A stretch of DNA of 64,000 nucleotides. Origin: Sphingosinicella sp. BN140058. Lineage in GTDB: Bacteria > Pseudomonadota > Alphaproteobacteria > Sphingomonadales > Sphingomonadaceae. The stretch covers positions 2,241,501 to 2,305,500 of the forward strand of contig NZ_CP035501.1 in the NCBI RefSeq assembly GCF_004135585.1, in the 5' to 3' direction. The notes beneath the pieces are model-generated. The model was not told the DNA's origin, did no database searches, and saw only the letters and a list, made by a program, of their open reading frames with translations. A program made the position numbers and the translations under genes. Position 1 is the first letter of the stretch; each line of letters begins with the position of its first letter. This document shows positions 50,013 through 57,880 of this stretch, piece by piece.

Positions 50013-51755
50013 TCAGGCGAGGAGCTTCAGCGGCGCCGATTGCGCCGCTGGGGAGACGCGGCCGAGCAGCGCCCGCTGCGCGTCCATCATGTCTGCGAAC
50101 ACCGCCGTCGCGGTCGGCCATCTGCCGGCTCCCTTGCCGTACACTTCGTGTACCTTGCCGCGTGCATCGGTGACGAGGAAGCGATTTTCCTCGTTGCGCG
50201 CGCCGGCGAGCGGGTGGGCTGCGGGCAATGCGACGACGCGGACCTCGGCTTCGATGCGGCCATCCTCCAGCAGCCGGCAGCGACCGACCTGCTTCAGCAC
50301 TTCGCCGCGGGCGAGGGCAGCCTGGGCCGCTTCGGGAGTGACGTCGCGCAGGCTCTGCTTGGCGATTCGATCCGGCAGCAGCGCAACTCCGAAGGCTTCG
50401 CGGATCAGCACGGAAAGCTTGTCGGCGGCATCGTGGCTGTCGACGTCCGCGGCAGGATCGGCCTCGGCATAACCAAGCTCCTGCGCCTGGCGAACGGCGT
50501 CGTCGAAACTCCAGCCTTCGGCGAGGCGGCTCAGCAGATAATTGCAGGTGCCGTTCATGACTCCTTCGATCGCGACGACGTCGCCGTCGAGCCGCGCAAG
50601 GGTCTCCAGGATCGGAGCGCCGCCGCCGACCGCGGCCGAATAGCGGATCGCGCCGCCGCCCGCCTCGGCGCAGGCATGGAGCGAATCATAATGCTTGGCG
50701 ACCGCGGCCTTGTTCGCGGTCACCACCTGGGCACCGTCGTGAAGCGCGGCCAGCATCAGCTCGGCCGGATGATCGGCGCCGCCGAGCAATTCCACGACGA
50801 GATCAGGCTTGCCGGCGAGCGCCTCGGAAAGCTGGGCGGTGTAGCGCCCCGGCTCGCCATATTTAGCGGGCCGGCGGACCAGCACCGGATTGACTTCGAA
50901 CAGATCGGGCAGGGACTGCAGGTAGCCGAGTACGCCTGCGCCAACCGCGCCGCAGCCGAGCAGTGCGACGCGCAGCCGCTCGGGCTTGGGCGGGCAGGAT
51001 TTGAGCGCGGGAAGATGGGCGATCGTGGTCGCTTCGGCCGATCCGAGCGCGGCCACCTCGATCAGCACGTCTTCCAATTCGGCGGCACGGATCGCCTTCG
51101 GCTGAATCAAACCCGAGCTCGCCTCGGCAGCTTCGGCATAGCTCATCTGGGAGAAACGCTGGGCACCCGGGTTCTTGGCCGGATCTTCCGCATAGACGCC
51201 ATCGACATCCTTGATCAGGCGCACACGGTGGGCATCGAGACGCGCAGCGAAAAAGACGGCGCTGAGATCGGTCCCGCCGCGTCCAAGGGTGACCACGCCA
51301 TGCTCGGCATGCTGCGCGGTAAAGCCGGGAACGACGACGACTTCGTGTGCCTCCAGCTTCGCCCAGACCGCCGCCGAGTCGAGGCCGACGAGGTTCGAAT
51401 CGAGCGGAGCGCCTTCGGCCACGAGGCCCATCTCGTCCGGATCCATCGTGCAGGCGCGGACACCGACCTTGCTGAGCGCAAGCGCCATCAACGCAGCGGA
51501 ATGAAGTTCGCCGACGCGGGCCAGCCGCGCCACCAGACCATCCGGTGCCGCGCCGCCGACGCGCTCGGCCTGCTCGAGCAGCGAATCGGTCTGCCCCGCG
51601 AGGGCCGAGACCACCGCCACCACCTTCTCGCCATCGCGCACATGCCGGTAAATCTCGAGCGCCACCGCCGGATAATCGGCTTCGGTGCCGAGCACCGAGC
51701 TGCCGAATTTCAGGACGCAGAGGCGTGTCGCGCCGGCTTTGTCGTCATTGGCCAT
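50013..51755 (-). CDS. thrA: Fused aspartokinase-homoserine dehydrogenase without ACT domains
   Basis: A 580-residue fusion. Residues 1-245: aspartokinase catalytic domain with KFGSSVLG at 16-23 (usual KFGGTSV), VVSALAGQTDSL, VTLGRGGTDLSA at 155-166, and KDVDGVYAEDP at 182-192. Residues 261-580: homoserine dehydrogenase with the NAD loop LLGCGAVGAGV, NKAAVAKHYDSLH, the GVMNGTCNYLLSRL core and the EADPAADVDSHDAADKL block. In E. coli ThrA (820 residues) two ACT domains lie between; here only a linker of 15-20 residues remains. Thus no obvious threonine feedback site exists; control may rest on the attenuator upstream. First structural gene after the thr leader. Confidence 0.9.
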   Translation of the reverse strand: MANDDKAGATRLCVLKFGSSVLGTEADYPAVALEIYRHVRDGEKVVAVVSALAGQTDSLLEQAERVGGAAPDGLVARLARVGELHSAALMALALSKVGVRACTMDPDEMGLVAEGAPLDSNLVGLDSAAVWAKLEAHEVVVVPGFTAQHAEHGVVTLGRGGTDLSAVFFAARLDAHRVRLIKDVDGVYAEDPAKNPGAQRFSQMSYAEAAEASSGLIQPKAIRAAELEDVLIEVAALGSAEATTIAHLPALKSCPPKPERLRVALLGCGAVGAGVLGYLQSLPDLFEVNPVLVRRPAKYGEPGRYTAQLSEALAGKPDLVVELLGGADHPAELMLAALHDGAQVVTANKAAVAKHYDSLHACAEAGGGAIRYSAAVGGGAPILETLARLDGDVVAIEGVMNGTCNYLLSRLAEGWSFDDAVRQAQELGYAEADPAADVDSHDAADKLSVLIREAFGVALLPDRIAKQSLRDVTPEAAQAALARGEVLKQVGRCRLLEDGRIEAEVRVVALPAAHPLAGARNEENRFLVTDARGKVHEVYGKGAGRWPTATAVFADMMDAQRALLGRVSPAAQSAPLKLLA

Positions 51756-51784
51756 GGGAAGTTCGCTTTCTGGTGATGGTAGGC

Positions 51785-51820
51785 AAAAAAAGACCCGCTC
51801 GCCTGAGGGGAGAGCGGGTC
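51785..51820 (-). terminator. thr attenuator terminator
   Basis: On the minus strand GACCCGCTC pairs perfectly with GAGCGGGTC over an 11-base loop, followed by TTTTTTT. It lies between the thr leader stop and the thrA start. Confidence 0.9.
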
Positions 51821-51845
51821 GGTGAAACCTGGTTGTGAAACCGCG

Positions 51846-51956
51846 TCAGCCGCTCGCCCCCCGGGCCGGGGTGGTGATGGTGCTAATAATCATCATCGTG
51901 ACGACGACCGAGCGCATGTCGGCGTCGGCGCCCGAGGCGCAGCGATCGATCGGCAT
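51846..51956 (-). CDS. thrL: thr operon leader peptide
   Basis: A 36-residue frame (or 23 residues from an internal ATG at 51917) with the run VVVTMMIISTITT: three Val, four Thr, three Ile and two Met, then PARGASG and TGA. E. coli ThrL also clusters Thr and Ile. It is followed 25 bases later by a terminator stem before thrA. Met and Val codons suggest sensing of more than threonine and isoleucine. Neither start has a good ribosome site; the longer one is nearer the predicted RNA start. Confidence 0.85.
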   Translation of the reverse strand: MPIDRCASGADADMRSVVVTMMIISTITTPARGASG

Positions 51957-51989
51957 GGCGTGACGAAGGCGCACGAGGTGATTCCTAAA

Positions 51990-52030
51990 CTTGGGATCCC
52001 AAAAATGCCGTGATCCACACCAAAGGTCAA
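51990..52030 (-). promoter_or_regulatory. Candidate thr promoter with perfect palindromic operator
   Basis: On the minus strand TTGACC (52030-52025), a 17-base spacer and CATTTT (52007-52002) form a plausible promoter with a good -35 and weak -10. Immediately next to the -10, at 51991-52002, is the perfect palindrome TTGGGATCCCAA. A protein bound there would cover the RNA start, so repression is expected. The leader ATG lies 35 bases further on. Confidence 0.5.
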
Positions 52031-52073
52031 CAGGAAATCGACACCCCACACCTAATCGGGGCGTTGCACGGGC

Positions 52074-52089
52074 CCTTTGGGATACAAAC
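52074..52089. promoter_or_regulatory. Second ATCCCA-type operator site, thr upstream region
   Basis: TTTGGGATACAAAC here is the reverse complement of GTTTGTATCCCAAA, a full match of WTTGKATCCCAW. It lies about 80 bases from the palindrome over the predicted thr RNA start and 17 bases after the proA stop. Confidence 0.5.
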
Positions 52090-52105
52090 GAGCCGAGACC
52101 TCTGG

Positions 52106-53332
52106 TCACGGCCGTGTCTGGCCGGTGCCGCGGACGCAATATTTGAACGTCGTTAGCTGTTCGGGGCCGACCGGGCCGCGGGCGTGGAGCTTGCCGGTCG
52201 CGATCCCGATCTCCGCGCCGAAGCCGAACTCGCCGCCGTCGGCAAACTGGGTCGACGCGTTCCAGATCACGATCGCGCTGTCGACCGTGTCGAGAAAATG
52301 CTCGGCCGCGGCCGCATCCTCGGCGACGATCGCCTCGGTATGTCCGGTGCCGTAGCGGGCGATGTGCGCGACCGCGGCGTCAAGTCCGTCGACGACTCGG
52401 ATCGAAAGGATCGGCGCCAGATATTCGGTGCTCCAATCCGCCTCGTTTGCGGCCGTCATGGGAACCAGGGCATGCGCTTCGGCATCGCCGCGCAATTCGC
52501 ATCCCTCGAGCGCCTGCGCGATTTGGGGCAACAGACTCGCGGCGACGCTCCGGTCGATCAGCAGCGTTTCCGTGGAGCCGCAGACCGAGACTCGGCGCAT
52601 CTTGGCATTGGCGACGATCGCCGCGGCCTTGGCCGGGTCCGCCGACTGGTGGACATAGGTGTGACAGATGCCCTCGAGATGGCCGAGCGTCGGCACCCGG
52701 GCCTCGCGGCTGACCCGCTCGACCAGGGCTTTGCCGCCGCGCGGAATGATCAGATCGATCGCGCCCGCCAGCCCTTCGAGCATCATCCCGACCGCGGCAC
52801 GATCGGCGGTCGGCACGATCTGGACTGCGCCTGCGGGCAAACCCGATTCGGCGAGACCCTCCGCAAGGGCGAGGTGGATGGCGCGGGCGCTTCGCAACGC
52901 TTCCGAACCGGACCGCAGGATGATCGCATTGCCGGAGCGAAGGCAGATTGCGGCGGCGTCGGCGGTGACGTTGGGCCGGCTTTCGTAGATCATGCCGATC
53001 ACGCCGATCGGAGTTCGCACCCGGGCGATGTCGAGGCCGTTCGGCCGCTGCCATCGGGCGATCTCGGCGCCGACCGGATCTGGGAGCGCGGCAACTTCCT
53101 CGATCGCGACGGCGATCCCTTCCAGTCGCGCCTCGTCGAGGCGCAGCCGGTCGACCATTCCGCTGGCTGCGGCAACATCCTTCGCATTGGCAGCGAGGAT
53201 GGCCGCCGCATGGGTGCGGACGCGGCGCGCCATCCCACGGATCGCGGCCGACCGGACGTCGGCCGACAGGGTGCGCAGCACCGACGCGGCGCTCCGCGCC
53301 TCGCGGCCCATATTCTCCATCTCGGTCCGCAT
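52106..53332 (-). CDS. proA: Gamma-glutamyl phosphate reductase
   Basis: A 408-residue NADPH enzyme of proline synthesis. IGVIGMIYESRPNVTADAA, LIIPRGGKALV, and the catalytic Cys region KMRRVSVCGSTETLL are present, as is the C-terminal FGFGAEIGIATGKLHARGP. The start overlaps the proB stop (TGATG). Directly downstream lies the thr promoter region. Confidence 0.95.
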   Translation of the reverse strand: MRTEMENMGREARSAASVLRTLSADVRSAAIRGMARRVRTHAAAILAANAKDVAAASGMVDRLRLDEARLEGIAVAIEEVAALPDPVGAEIARWQRPNGLDIARVRTPIGVIGMIYESRPNVTADAAAICLRSGNAIILRSGSEALRSARAIHLALAEGLAESGLPAGAVQIVPTADRAAVGMMLEGLAGAIDLIIPRGGKALVERVSREARVPTLGHLEGICHTYVHQSADPAKAAAIVANAKMRRVSVCGSTETLLIDRSVAASLLPQIAQALEGCELRGDAEAHALVPMTAANEADWSTEYLAPILSIRVVDGLDAAVAHIARYGTGHTEAIVAEDAAAAEHFLDTVDSAIVIWNASTQFADGGEFGFGAEIGIATGKLHARGPVGPEQLTTFKYCVRGTGQTRP

Positions 53333-54480
53333 CACATCAGCACCAGATCGTCGCGGTGAATGATCTCGTCGGGGCCCGCATAGCCCAGGCGATCGGCGAT
53401 CAGCGTGCTGACGTAGCCCTGCACCGCACCGGCCTCCGCCGACGTGTAGGCGGTGAGGCCGCGGGCGACCTCCCGCCCGTCGGGATCGAGCACGCGCAGA
53501 CAGACGCCGCGCTCGAACTCGCCGTCGACCCGGCGGACGCCCGCGGGGAGCAGGCTTTTGCCGCCGAGCAAGGCGCGCACCGCGCCCGCATCGATGACGA
53601 GAGCGCCGGCCGGAGTGAGCGTGCCGGCGATCCACTGCTTGTAGGCGCCGGCGGGAGAGCCACAGGCTGCGATCACGGTGGCGCGGGCTCCGTCGCCGAG
53701 CGCACGGAGCGGGTGCGGATCCTGACCCTTGGCGATGATTGTCGCACAGCCGACGCCGCGGGCGATCCGCGCGGCGGCGATCTTGGTGCGCATGCCGCCG
53801 GTGCCGACTCCGGCACTGCCGGCACCGCCGGCGAAGCCCTCTATCCTGGCGTCGATCTCCTCGACCAGAGGCAGGTGCTCGGCGGCCGGATCGCGGCTCG
53901 GATCGGCGGTGTAGAGGCCATCGACGTCGGACAACAGGATCAGCACGTCGCTGCGCACCATCTGAGCGACCCGTGCTGACAGCCGATCGTTGTCGCCGTA
54001 CCGCAATTCCTCTGTCGCGACGCTGTCATTCTCGTTGACCACCGGCAGCGCGCCTTCGGCCAGCAGCACTTCGATCGTGGCGCGCGCATTCAGCCAGCGG
54101 CGCCGCGACTCGGTATCTTCGACGGTGAGCAGCAATTGCGCCGTCGGGATCCCGGCTTCGCCCATGGCCTCGTCCCAGGCGGCCATCAGCCGCGGCTGGC
54201 CCGCAGCGGCGGCGGCCTGCTTGATGTCGAGCCGGGCAGAGCGTTTGAGGCCAAGCTTGCCGCGGCCAAGCGCCACGGCCCCGGAGGAGACCACGACCAA
54301 CTGCTTGCCGCCGTTTCGCAGAGCGGCGAGGTCCGCACCAAGGGTGCGCAGCCAGGCGCGGCGCACGTCTTCCCTACCCGAGTCGATCAACAGCGACGAT
54401 CCGACCTTGACCGTGATTCGCCGCGCATCCGCAATCAGGCGGGTGGCATCCAAGGGCTTGGAAAGGGTCTGCGCGCTCAT
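53332..54480 (-). CDS. proB: Glutamate 5-kinase
   Basis: A 382-residue kinase of the first step of proline synthesis: amino-acid kinase domain with VKVGSSLLID, VVSSGAVALGRGKL, NENDSVATEELRYGDNDRLSA and SDVDGLYTADP, then a C-terminal PUA domain (about 285-375). Start placed at ATG reading MSAQTL; an ATG 33 bases upstream is possible. Its upstream region, shared with the divergent GntR gene, holds one ATCCCA-type operator. Confidence 0.95.
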   Translation of the reverse strand: MSAQTLSKPLDATRLIADARRITVKVGSSLLIDSGREDVRRAWLRTLGADLAALRNGGKQLVVVSSGAVALGRGKLGLKRSARLDIKQAAAAAGQPRLMAAWDEAMGEAGIPTAQLLLTVEDTESRRRWLNARATIEVLLAEGALPVVNENDSVATEELRYGDNDRLSARVAQMVRSDVLILLSDVDGLYTADPSRDPAAEHLPLVEEIDARIEGFAGGAGSAGVGTGGMRTKIAAARIARGVGCATIIAKGQDPHPLRALGDGARATVIAACGSPAGAYKQWIAGTLTPAGALVIDAGAVRALLGGKSLLPAGVRRVDGEFERGVCLRVLDPDGREVARGLTAYTSAEAGAVQGYVSTLIADRLGYAGPDEIIHRDDLVLM

Positions 54481-54517
54481 ACGCGCGATTATGCGACCGC
54501 ATTCGAGCGGCACAACG

Positions 54518-54534
54518 CAAATTGTATCCCATGT
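54518..54534. promoter_or_regulatory. ATCCCA-type operator between proB and the GntR gene
   Basis: AAATTGTATCCCATG matches WTTGKATCCCAW. It is 40 bases upstream of the proB start and 50 bases upstream of the GntR start, so it could control both. On the proB strand it contains TACAAT, a possible -10. Confidence 0.5.
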
Positions 54535-54582
54535 TGCGGCGGGCGACCTTCCCTCCTAGCAAGGGGCGTCACAAAGCCGCAC

Positions 54583-55293
54583 ATGGCAACAGATTTGGGA
54601 GAGCGCGTGGAAAGTCCGGTAGCGCAGCGAATTCGTGAGCTGATCGTGGAAGGCACGATCGCACCTGGAACCCGGGTCGCAGAAGCCGCGCTGGCCGAAC
54701 GTCTGGGCGTGTCGCGCACGCCGGTGCGCAACGCTCTGCCCGCGCTGGCAATGGAGGGGCTGCTCGAGCCGGCCGGAAAGCGCGGCTGGGCGGTGCGGGG
54801 CTTCAGCGTCGAGGACAGCTTCCGGGCCACCGAGATACGTTGCCTGCTCGAAGGCTATGCGGCGCGCGAACTCGCCGCTCGCCCAGACCGCGGTCCGATC
54901 GTCAGCGAGCTTCGCGACTGCCTGGCGGAAGGCGACGACATCTTCCGCAAGGGCTACGTCGTGAAGGAAGACGAGAGCGCCTACGGGATCATGAACCGCC
55001 GCTTTCACGACACGATCAATGCCGGCGCCCAGGATTCGCTGCTGATCGACCTCATCCATCGGGTTTACGCGGTGCCGTTCGTCGCGCCGGCGGTGGTGGC
55101 GTTCAACCGGGTCCCGCTGGAGCAGATCTTCCCGATCCTCGTCTCCGGCCACCACCAGCACCACGCCATCGTCGACGCCATCGATTCGGGGCAGCCGGAC
55201 GTCGCCGAGACGCTGATGCGCGGCCATTCCAGCCCGGCGCGGCGCAGTCTCGGCCTCGACAACCTGCCGGAATCCGGACCGCTGCCGTCTTGA
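54583..55293 (+). CDS. GntR/FadR-family transcriptional regulator
   Basis: A 236-residue regulator: winged helix at about 8-75 with RIRELIVEGTIAPGTRVAEA, AERLGVSRTPVRNAL and GLLEPAGKRGWAVR, then an all-helical FCD ligand domain with the metal/ligand residues R(R)FHDTI, and GHHQHHAIVDAI near 205 (His-rich). FadR-type proteins bind short dyads of TNGT-N3-ACNA type, close to the TTGTATCCCAA sites found here. Divergent from proB and followed by metXZ, so a role in amino-acid synthesis is likely. No close named homologue recognised. The ATG has only a distant AAGGGG. Confidence 0.85.
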   Translation: MATDLGERVESPVAQRIRELIVEGTIAPGTRVAEAALAERLGVSRTPVRNALPALAMEGLLEPAGKRGWAVRGFSVEDSFRATEIRCLLEGYAARELAARPDRGPIVSELRDCLAEGDDIFRKGYVVKEDESAYGIMNRRFHDTINAGAQDSLLIDLIHRVYAVPFVAPAVVAFNRVPLEQIFPILVSGHHQHHAIVDAIDSGQPDVAETLMRGHSSPARRSLGLDNLPESGPLPS

Positions 55294-55344
55294 CCTGTTA
55301 ACCTGTTCGGCCGTAAGAGGCGGCCATCGGAAGCCTTCGGGCCT

Positions 55345-55435
55345 CCGTGCATCAAGAGTGGGCCGTGACGGCCCACGCCAACCTGCCCTCCCGGGCAAGG
55401 TGGCGGTCCCAGGTTTTTCGGGGACGATGCGGCCG
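55345..55435 (+). ncRNA. SAM riboswitch (SAM-I/IV superfamily variant) before metX
   Basis: P1: GCATC (55349) pairs with GATGC (55426). Inside, ATCAAGAG precedes a GTGGGCC/GGCCCAC hairpin, then CAACC and AAGGTG flank a hairpin (TGCCC/GGGCA), then GTCCC/GGGGAC forms a fourth stem. The order ATCAAGAG ... CAACC-stem-AAGGTG is the SAM-I/SAM-IV core. It lies 55-140 bases before metX, the right place. The expression platform is unclear; there is no strong terminator between it and the gene, so control may be at translation. Confidence 0.72.
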
Positions 55436-55490
55436 AGCCGGCAACGAAGCGGGTCTCCAAGCCACATCTCCCGAGCGCAAGGTAAGGAAG

Positions 55491-56549
55491 ATGGATCTGA
55501 CTCTCGAACGCGCCCCCACCGAGACCACAAGGCCGCGCCTCGGTCTTGCTTTCGGCGCGCGCCCCGCAACGACGCTGGCAACCGAAGTGGCGCAGGCGGC
55601 GACCGCAAGGCCTTCCGAGCCGGTCTTTCTGGATGTTGAGGTTCCCCTTCCAACGACACTGGCGGCGTTCGGCCGGTGGACTCGTGCGACGGCGACCGGC
55701 AACCCGGAAGGGCAGACGATCGTCGTTCTCGGCGGGATCTCCGGCAACCGCTTCGTCGCCCGCAACCCCGACGGTGCGCCGGGCTGGTGGCCGGGCCTGG
55801 TCGGCGACGGTCGCGCGGTCGATCCTGCCCGCCATTATATCGTCGGCCTCGATTTCGCCGGCGATGCGACCGGCCGCGCCGCGCCGACAACCGAGGAGCA
55901 GGCGCAGGTGGTCGTCGCCGCGCTGGACCGGCTCGGCCGCACGCGCGCCGACACGATCATCGGCGCCTCTTATGGCGGCATGGTGGCCCTCGCCTTGGCA
56001 CAGCGTTTTCCGGAGCGGGTAGGGAAGCTGGTGATAATTTCCGCGGGTGGCGAGCCGCATCCGGCATCGACCGCCAATCGCGAGCTGCAGCGCCGCGTGG
56101 TCGCGCTCGGGCTGGAGAGCGGCAAGGGCGACGAGGCGCTGGCAATCGCGCGCGGGATGGCGATGCTCACCTACCGCACCCCGGACGAATTCGCCGAACG
56201 CTTCGCCGGCGGCATCGGCGGCTGTTGTCCGCAGACCGCCTCCGCGCCCGGCGCCTATCTGCGCGCCCGCGGCCGCGATTTCCTCGCGGTGATGTCGCCG
56301 GAACGATTCCTCAGCCTTTCCGCCTCGATCGATCGCCACTGCGTCGATCCTGCCAAGATCGATTGTCCCGTTCTGCTGATCGGTGCCGAGACCGACCAGC
56401 TCGTCACGCCGGCGCAGATCCGCAGCCTTGCCGAACGTCTGGCCGGACCGGTCGAACTCCACTTGCTGCCCTGCCTCTACGGCCACGACATGTTCCTCAA
56501 GGACGCGGAGAGTGTCGGCCGGATCGCGTCGTCCTTCCTGGCCGCCTGA
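55491..56549 (+). CDS. metX: Homoserine O-acyltransferase (MetX)
   Basis: A 352-residue alpha/beta hydrolase enzyme that activates homoserine for methionine synthesis. Nucleophile Ser160 in GASYGGM, acid in IGAETDQLV, His in LYGHDMFL. The N-terminal 45 residues are poorly conserved. Whether the acyl donor is acetyl-CoA or succinyl-CoA cannot be read off; with MetZ downstream and in Proteobacteria, succinyl is plausible. Translation start has AAGGAAG just before the ATG. Probably controlled by the SAM riboswitch upstream; metZ starts 2 bases after its stop. Confidence 0.92.
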   Translation: MDLTLERAPTETTRPRLGLAFGARPATTLATEVAQAATARPSEPVFLDVEVPLPTTLAAFGRWTRATATGNPEGQTIVVLGGISGNRFVARNPDGAPGWWPGLVGDGRAVDPARHYIVGLDFAGDATGRAAPTTEEQAQVVVAALDRLGRTRADTIIGASYGGMVALALAQRFPERVGKLVIISAGGEPHPASTANRELQRRVVALGLESGKGDEALAIARGMAMLTYRTPDEFAERFAGGIGGCCPQTASAPGAYLRARGRDFLAVMSPERFLSLSASIDRHCVDPAKIDCPVLLIGAETDQLVTPAQIRSLAERLAGPVELHLLPCLYGHDMFLKDAESVGRIASSFLAA

Positions 56550-56551
56550 CG

Positions 56552-57697
56552 ATGACACAACAGCGCAAGCCCGCCACCATCGTCGCTGCCGCGCGCACCG
56601 ATCGCGACCCCGCATTCGCCAGCGTTGCGCCGCCGATCTGGTCGTCGGACACCTATCGGTGGGAGGATGCCGACACCAAGCCCGGCTATGATTATTCCCG
56701 CACGGTCAGCCCCAATCGCGATCTTCTGGTCGAAGCGCTCGCCGAGCTGGAGGGCGCCGCCGGCGGCGTGATCACCGGCAGCGGCCAATCGGCCTGCCTG
56801 CTCGCTTTCCTGCTGTTGCCCGCCGGCGCTCATGTCCTCGCGCCGCACGATTGCTATGGCGGCACCTACCGGCTGATCAAGGGCCTGGAGGACCAGGGCA
56901 AGCTTCGTGCGACCTTCGTCGACATGCTCGATGCGGCCGCGTTCGAGCGCGCGCTGAAAGGTGGCGCCGATCTCGTCTGGATCGAAACGCCGAGCAATCC
57001 GCTGCTGCGGATCACCGACATCGCGGCGCGCGCCGCCGCCGCCAAGCAGGCCGGCGCGCTGGTGGCCGCCGACAACACGCTACTGACGCCGCTGCGGCAG
57101 AAGCCGCTCGCGCTCGGCTGCGACCTCGTCATGCATTCGACCACCAAGGCGCTGAACGGCCACTCGGATCTGTTCGGCGGCGCGCTGCTGGCGCGCGACC
57201 CGGCGCTGATCGAGCAGATGCAATGGTGGTCCAACGCCGCCGGCCTCAACGGCTCGGCATTCGACTCGTCCCAGATCCTGCGCGGGCTGCGCACGCTGCC
57301 GCTGCGCGTCCGCCAACAGGAAGAGAGCGCGACCCGAATCGCGTCGTGGCTATCCGAACAGCCGCAGGTGCAGGCGGTGAACTTCCCAGGGCTGGACAGC
57401 CACGAGGGCGCGGCGCTTGCCGCGCGCCAGCAAAGCGGCCCGGGCTTCATGATCAGCGTCCGGGTGAAGGGCGACGCCTCGCGCTTTCTCGCCGCGCTCG
57501 ATCTGATCACCCTTGCGTCCTCGCTCGGCGGCTTCGCCACCCTGATCTGCAAGCCCGCGACGATGACGCACCGCGGCATGCCGCCGGAAGCGCAAGCGGA
57601 GGCCGGCATCCACCCGGATCTGCTGCGCATTTCGGTGGGCCTCGAGGATGCCGACGATCTCATCGCCGATCTCGCACGGGGTCTCGCCGCGCTCTAA
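56552..57697 (+). CDS. metZ: O-succinylhomoserine sulfhydrylase / cystathionine gamma-synthase type
   Basis: A 381-residue Cys/Met-metabolism PLP enzyme. It holds the PLP Lys199 in MHSTTKALNGHSD, YDYSRTVSPNRDLLVEALAELEG (split here), ETPSNPLL and the C-terminal STHRG-like MTHRGMPPEA. The family includes MetB and MetZ; its coupling to MetX without a metC nearby favours direct sulfhydrylation (MetZ), but this is inference. Coupled to metX. Confidence 0.88.
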   Translation: MTQQRKPATIVAAARTDRDPAFASVAPPIWSSDTYRWEDADTKPGYDYSRTVSPNRDLLVEALAELEGAAGGVITGSGQSACLLAFLLLPAGAHVLAPHDCYGGTYRLIKGLEDQGKLRATFVDMLDAAAFERALKGGADLVWIETPSNPLLRITDIAARAAAAKQAGALVAADNTLLTPLRQKPLALGCDLVMHSTTKALNGHSDLFGGALLARDPALIEQMQWWSNAAGLNGSAFDSSQILRGLRTLPLRVRQQEESATRIASWLSEQPQVQAVNFPGLDSHEGAALAARQQSGPGFMISVRVKGDASRFLAALDLITLASSLGGFATLICKPATMTHRGMPPEAQAEAGIHPDLLRISVGLEDADDLIADLARGLAAL

Positions 57698-57713
57698 CCG
57701 CTGTCCGATCCAG

Positions 57714-57752
57714 TTGTGAGCGTTCTCAAATGATGATTGTGAACGCTCACAA
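57714..57752. promoter_or_regulatory. Pair of LacI-type operators
   Basis: TTGTGAGCGTTCTCAA (57714-57729) and TTGTGAACGCTCACAA (57737-57752), near-perfect inverted repeats of the LacI/GalR type (TTGTGA-N4-TCACAA), 23 bases apart. They lie between metZ and a terminator, upstream of the MFS transporter. No LacI-family gene is in the window. Confidence 0.75.
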
Positions 57753-57762
57753 TCTGTGTCAC

Positions 57763-57841
57763 ATCGTGGATCGACGAGGCTCCTCCCCAATGAGCTTCGC
57801 GTCCTGGAGCCGGCAAAGCCTTTTGCCGGCTTCCTTTTTTG
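57763..57841 (+). ncRNA. Candidate small RNA with anti-Shine-Dalgarno loop
   Basis: After the LacI-type operators there is no gene for 125 bases, but there is a short hairpin with stem CGAGGCTC/GAGCTTCG and loop CTCCCCAAT, followed by a strong terminator. CTCCTCCC-type loops are known in alphaproteobacterial regulatory RNAs. An operator-driven transcript from about 57760 would end near 57841. No clear -10/-35 could be named. It could instead be simply the tail of the metXZ transcript. Confidence 0.35.
57809..57841 (+). terminator. Intrinsic terminator downstream of metZ
   Basis: AGCCGGCAAA pairs with TTTGCCGGCT over a loop of GCCT, followed by TCCTTTTTT. The T-run exists only for plus-strand transcription. 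It ends metXZ or a short RNA starting at the LacI-type operators. Confidence 0.85.
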
Positions 57842-57880
57842 TCCTGTCGCAGCCTGCATCGCGGGGCTAGGCTGCCAGGT

